A stretch of DNA of 26,496 bases, taken from assembly GCA_029261675.1 (NCBI GenBank), contig JAJDBA010000218.1, forward strand, positions 1 to 26,496. Direction: 5' to 3'. Positions 24,346 through 26,496 of this stretch are shown here, piece by piece. Below the pieces are notes generated by a model that had not been told where the DNA came from, ran no database searches, and saw only the letters and a program-made list of their open reading frames with translations. Numbering within the stretch: the first letter of the stretch is position 1; each line of letters opens with the position of its first letter. This DNA is from Nitrospinaceae bacterium. Lineage in GTDB: Bacteria; Nitrospinota; Nitrospinia; Nitrospinales; VA-1. A program made the position numbers and the translations under genes.

Positions 24346-24945
24346 ATGAAGGTATCCATCAATGGTGTTGAGCAAGAAGAATCCGAATTTAAAGGTGATA
24401 CCTTAGGAGTAATCCTTGACTCCATGGTGGGGAAAACGCCGGGTTCGTATATAAGGCGAATATGGCTGGATGATAAAGAATTCCCTTCCGATGACCAGGA
24501 AGCCCTGCAAAAAAAACCTTCCGATATTGATTCTCTTGAAGTCGAACTGGCTAATTTGAAAGATCTGGTAGCAACCAATCTTGCAAATGCCCTCGAATAT
24601 TTGAAAAAGCTCATCCCTGGCTTTGAACAGGCTGCAGATTTATTTCGTGCTGGAAATGAACAGGAAGCCAATAAATATTACCTGCAAATTCTAGACGGTA
24701 TTGACTGGTTTTCCCAAGTTGTTAGCGTAGTAATGAACCCTGACGAAAGCAAAATGGAGCTACCCGATGCCGATGATGAAAATTTACATGCGCGTCAGAA
24801 AAAGCTAACGGATTTGATGAGCCAGATGCTAGAAGCCAATCAGAATCAGGATTGGGTGCTTCTGGCGGATATCTTGGAATATGAAATGGTCCCTTTTTAT
24901 AAAGACTGGGAAAGTATTCTCTCTAAATTAGAAAATCCGCATTAA
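24346..24945 (+). CDS. Hypothetical protein, possibly flagellum-associated
   Basis: A 199-aa acidic, mostly helical protein that I cannot assign. The N-terminus (MKVSINGVEQEESEFKGDTL) looks like a small beta region; the rest is helical, with ALEYLKKLIPGFEQAADLFR, ILDGIDWFSQVVSVVM and a C-terminal DWVLLADILEYEMVPFYKDW. The last motif recalls helical chaperone-like proteins found near flagellar genes in other bacteria, but this is only an impression. ATG 24346 follows GAGGAA at 8 nt. It stands alone behind G tracts and an inverted repeat, upstream of the sigma-28-controlled gene. No signal peptide or membrane segment is seen. Confidence 0.7.
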   Translation: MKVSINGVEQEESEFKGDTLGVILDSMVGKTPGSYIRRIWLDDKEFPSDDQEALQKKPSDIDSLEVELANLKDLVATNLANALEYLKKLIPGFEQAADLFRAGNEQEANKYYLQILDGIDWFSQVVSVVMNPDESKMELPDADDENLHARQKKLTDLMSQMLEANQNQDWVLLADILEYEMVPFYKDWESILSKLENPH

Positions 24946-25081
24946 TTTATCTCTCAACTCTCCCTGCCTCATTCTCGCATAAGCATTTGTAATATTGTCT
25001 GTTGTTTGTTTTTTAGTTTAAATTCTAATAGAAAAATTTTGTGGATGTGGATATTTTTAAAAAAAAGTCCTAAATTAGAAC

Positions 25082-25108
25082 TAAAGTTTGGCTAGTTTTC
25101 GCCGATAC
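25082..25108 (+). promoter_or_regulatory. Sigma-28 (FliA) promoter of the lysine-free protein gene
   Basis: TAAAGTTT (25082-25089), 11-nt spacer, GCCGATAC (25101-25108): 15 of 16 positions match the FliA consensus TAAAGTTT-N11-GCCGATAA. Transcription should begin near 25118, giving a leader of about 235 nt to the ATG at 25353. Confidence 0.85.
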
Positions 25109-25168
25109 TAGAAGCGTAGGACTGTCAACTTCTCTGGGGTAAAGGTAATTATTGAGAGGAAGGTTTTA

Positions 25169-25221
25169 CAGGCTTTGTTTTTTTTAGAAGTATTTTTTAG
25201 CAAAAGGATACTTGAAGCCTG
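25169..25221. repeat. Nested hairpin in the leader
   Basis: Outer arms CAGGCTT (25169-25175) and AAGCCTG (25215-25221) enclose inner arms AAGTAT (25188-25193) and ATACTT (25208-25213); all are perfect complements. The structure lies in the stretch where transcripts from the two opposed sigma-28 promoters would overlap, and could form in either RNA. Confidence 0.5.
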
Positions 25222-25227
25222 ATTATC

Positions 25228-25254
25228 TTATCGGACAAAGTAGCTAAAGCTTTA
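25228..25254 (-). promoter_or_regulatory. Opposed sigma-28-type promoter, possible antisense RNA
   Basis: On the minus strand TAAAGCTT (plus 25247-25254), 11-nt spacer, TCCGATAA (plus 25228-25235): 14 of 16 positions match the FliA consensus, with exact spacing. Transcription would start near 25218 and run left across the first 100 nt of the sense leader. No open reading frame with a ribosome-binding site follows on the minus strand, so the product would be a non-coding RNA. Confidence 0.55.
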
Positions 25255-25352
25255 CCAGGTAATTGATTTATTATCGATAAGAGTTTCAGGTATCAGGAAG
25301 CAACCCCAGGGACCGGGTACCAAAACTGAATTTATACCTATAGGGGGATGCT

Positions 25353-26354
25353 ATGGCTGAAGAAGTAGGTAATTTTCCATTAGACCAGGGAAACACCAGT
25401 GCTTTAAGGGGATTAGAACAATCCCGTGAAGAGGTAGCGCGGCCCCGTCGGCTTGATGACGCGGAAGAAGATGTAAGGGATCCACGACGTGCTCGCGAAG
25501 CAGCAGCTGAAGAGGAAAGAGACGTTTCTCGCCCCGAACGAGTAGAAGATCGCGTTGAAATTACTCAGGATGCTATCAATCAGAATCAAGCCGCAGAACG
25601 TAATCGGACAGAAACCCAAACCCAGGAAGTTCGGCAGGCAGTCGATCAACAAGAGGCGGATCAGCAAGAATCCATTCAAGGGCAGGCAATTGCCGAACGG
25701 CGCGTTGCATCTGAAGATGCTCTTCAACGAAATCGAACAGAACCCACTCCTAACAACAGCAGTGATTCAGCACAAGTTGCAGGTCCCGGGGATTCTGACC
25801 CAGAAGAAGCCCTTAACGAAGGGTTTCAGTTGGGAAATACCCAGACAAACCCCAACGGCGCTGAAGAATTTTCTGTGCGGAACCAGATAGATAATCCAGA
25901 GGAAGCCGCTGCTGCAACTAACGAATTGGATTCTAATCCGACCTCCCGGGCAAGAGATGCGGTAGATGAAACTAGAGATACAGGTAATGATGTTGCTGAC
26001 GCGCCAGAACGACAAAACGTTCAATTACAGCAAAGAGTTGAAGCTGACAATGCTGAAATCAGAGGAACTGAAGAGGTAGAAGTTCAGGAAGATGACCTTT
26101 CTGAAATAAGGGCAAATGTTCCAGAAGCGAGAGCCGAGCAAAGGGCTGAAGATGCGCGAGAAGCAGCTCGTAATGAACCGCCCTTGGATATCCCTGCATC
26201 AGATGTGGAGCAAATTGAGGAAGTACGTGACCCCTTACAGGAAGCTCAAAATACGAATCCGTTACGTGCTCCTGGGCCTTCAGAAATTAGGGATGAGCCG
26301 GATGCTACGGCTATAGAAACTGAACGTGGACAGAATGTCAGTAGTTTAATTTAA
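25353..26354 (+). CDS. Lysine-free, disordered acidic protein of the sigma-28 regulon
   Basis: A 333-aa protein I do not recognise. It contains no Lys, Cys, Trp, Tyr or His, only three Phe and no Met after the first; it is built mainly of Glu, Asp, Gln, Asn, Arg and Ala. It should be largely unfolded, with helical stretches in the Arg/Glu-rich parts. A DRVEITQDAINQ stretch near residue 70 resembles motifs in small flagellar proteins such as FlgM, and similar RNRTE motifs occur twice (about residues 93 and 134). It ends NVSSLI. ATG 25353 follows GGGGG by 5 nt. The sigma-28 promoter puts it with late flagellar genes; low Lys and absence of aromatic residues are shared with the flagellin, which suggests export or a regulatory partner of exported proteins. 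That is inference. Confidence 0.75.
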   Translation: MAEEVGNFPLDQGNTSALRGLEQSREEVARPRRLDDAEEDVRDPRRAREAAAEEERDVSRPERVEDRVEITQDAINQNQAAERNRTETQTQEVRQAVDQQEADQQESIQGQAIAERRVASEDALQRNRTEPTPNNSSDSAQVAGPGDSDPEEALNEGFQLGNTQTNPNGAEEFSVRNQIDNPEEAAAATNELDSNPTSRARDAVDETRDTGNDVADAPERQNVQLQQRVEADNAEIRGTEEVEVQEDDLSEIRANVPEARAEQRAEDAREAARNEPPLDIPASDVEQIEEVRDPLQEAQNTNPLRAPGPSEIRDEPDATAIETERGQNVSSLI

Positions 26355-26496
26355 GCAACGAACCGCGCCCGCCAGCAGCATGCTGTTTGGGCCTTATTGT
26401 ACAACTCATCAAGAGGAGACAAGCCAGAACTGGAACACCCCATCGCTTAGAAGAGGATCTCGATTAATATTGGAATGGTTTGCGGCCTTGACCAAT
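26355..26496. other. Right-end stretch without identified gene
   Basis: 142 bp with no supported gene. A 10-bp palindrome CAGCATGCTG lies about 30-50 nt after the stop of the previous gene; there is no T run. One minus-strand frame is open for about 28 codons from the right edge but shows no recognisable sequence. Confidence 0.4.

Larger units (their letters stand above)
24946..25352. other. 407-bp intergenic region with opposed sigma-28 promoters
   Basis: No gene is seen on either strand. The left third (24946-25080) is AT-rich and without recognisable signals. The remainder contains a sigma-28 promoter reading right (25082-25108), a nested hairpin (25169-25221), a sigma-28-type promoter reading left (25228-25254), the short palindrome TTATCGATAA near 25271-25280, and the G-rich ribosome-binding site (25343-25347) of the following gene. 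Confidence 0.6.

Overview
The window is a flagellar and motility-regulation region of a Gram-negative-type bacterium with moderate to low G+C. The gene set is compatible with a deltaproteobacterial or Nitrospinota-like lineage: sigma-54-controlled flagella, a FlrABC/FleQSR-type regulator set, AMIN-TPR proteins, a DUF502 protein and a TVP38 membrane domain fused to an FAD/NAD oxidoreductase. No rRNA or marker gene is present, so the taxonomic placement is inference. No tRNA, CRISPR array, transposase or insertion sequence was recognised.

Layout. Positions 1-1382 (+): the 3' part of a TPR protein and a DUF502 membrane protein. Positions 1395-7815 (-): one compact flagellar operon in the order flgC-fliF-fliG-fliH-fliI-fliJ-motE-like, with overlaps or gaps of 1-36 nt and a sigma-54-type promoter at 7892-7907; flgB and fliE are not present beside flgC. 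Positions 8265-8753 (-): an unrecognised 162-aa protein behind a run of nine G in its leader. Positions 8920-10593 (+): formate-tetrahydrofolate ligase, followed by two hairpin terminators. Positions 10743-16017 (-): an AMIN-TPR secreted protein, a PAS histidine kinase and an NtrC-type response regulator (FlrB/FlrC-like), read from a textbook sigma-54 promoter at 16050-16065. Positions 16283-18219 (+): a GAF-GGDEF diguanylate cyclase translationally coupled to an HDOD protein. Positions 18528-19571 (+): a receiver-less FleQ/FlrA-like sigma-54 activator with a consensus sigma-70 promoter so close to its ATG that the mRNA should be almost leaderless. Positions 19688-20951 (-): flagellin and a 67-aa unknown protein, with a 22-bp palindrome inside the flagellin promoter. 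Positions 21227-24188 (+): a TVP38-oxidoreductase fusion coupled to a secreted FGE-fold protein. Positions 24346-24945 (+): a 199-aa unknown protein behind a G-quadruplex-like leader. Positions 25353-26354 (+): a 333-aa protein with no lysine, cysteine, tryptophan, tyrosine or histidine, behind a near-perfect sigma-28 (FliA) promoter.

How it fits together. The window appears to hold most layers of a flagellar transcription cascade: a housekeeping promoter drives the FleQ/FlrA-like activator; sigma-54 promoters drive the AMIN-TPR/kinase/regulator operon and the basal-body/export operon; and sigma-28 drives at least one late gene. The most unusual spot is 25082-25254. Two sigma-28-type promoters there face each other about 120 bp apart, so the long leader of the lysine-free late protein should be crossed by a sigma-28-driven antisense RNA. 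This convergent pair and the odd protein behind it are the best candidates for something undescribed. All promoter calls rest on sequence match and spacing read by eye.
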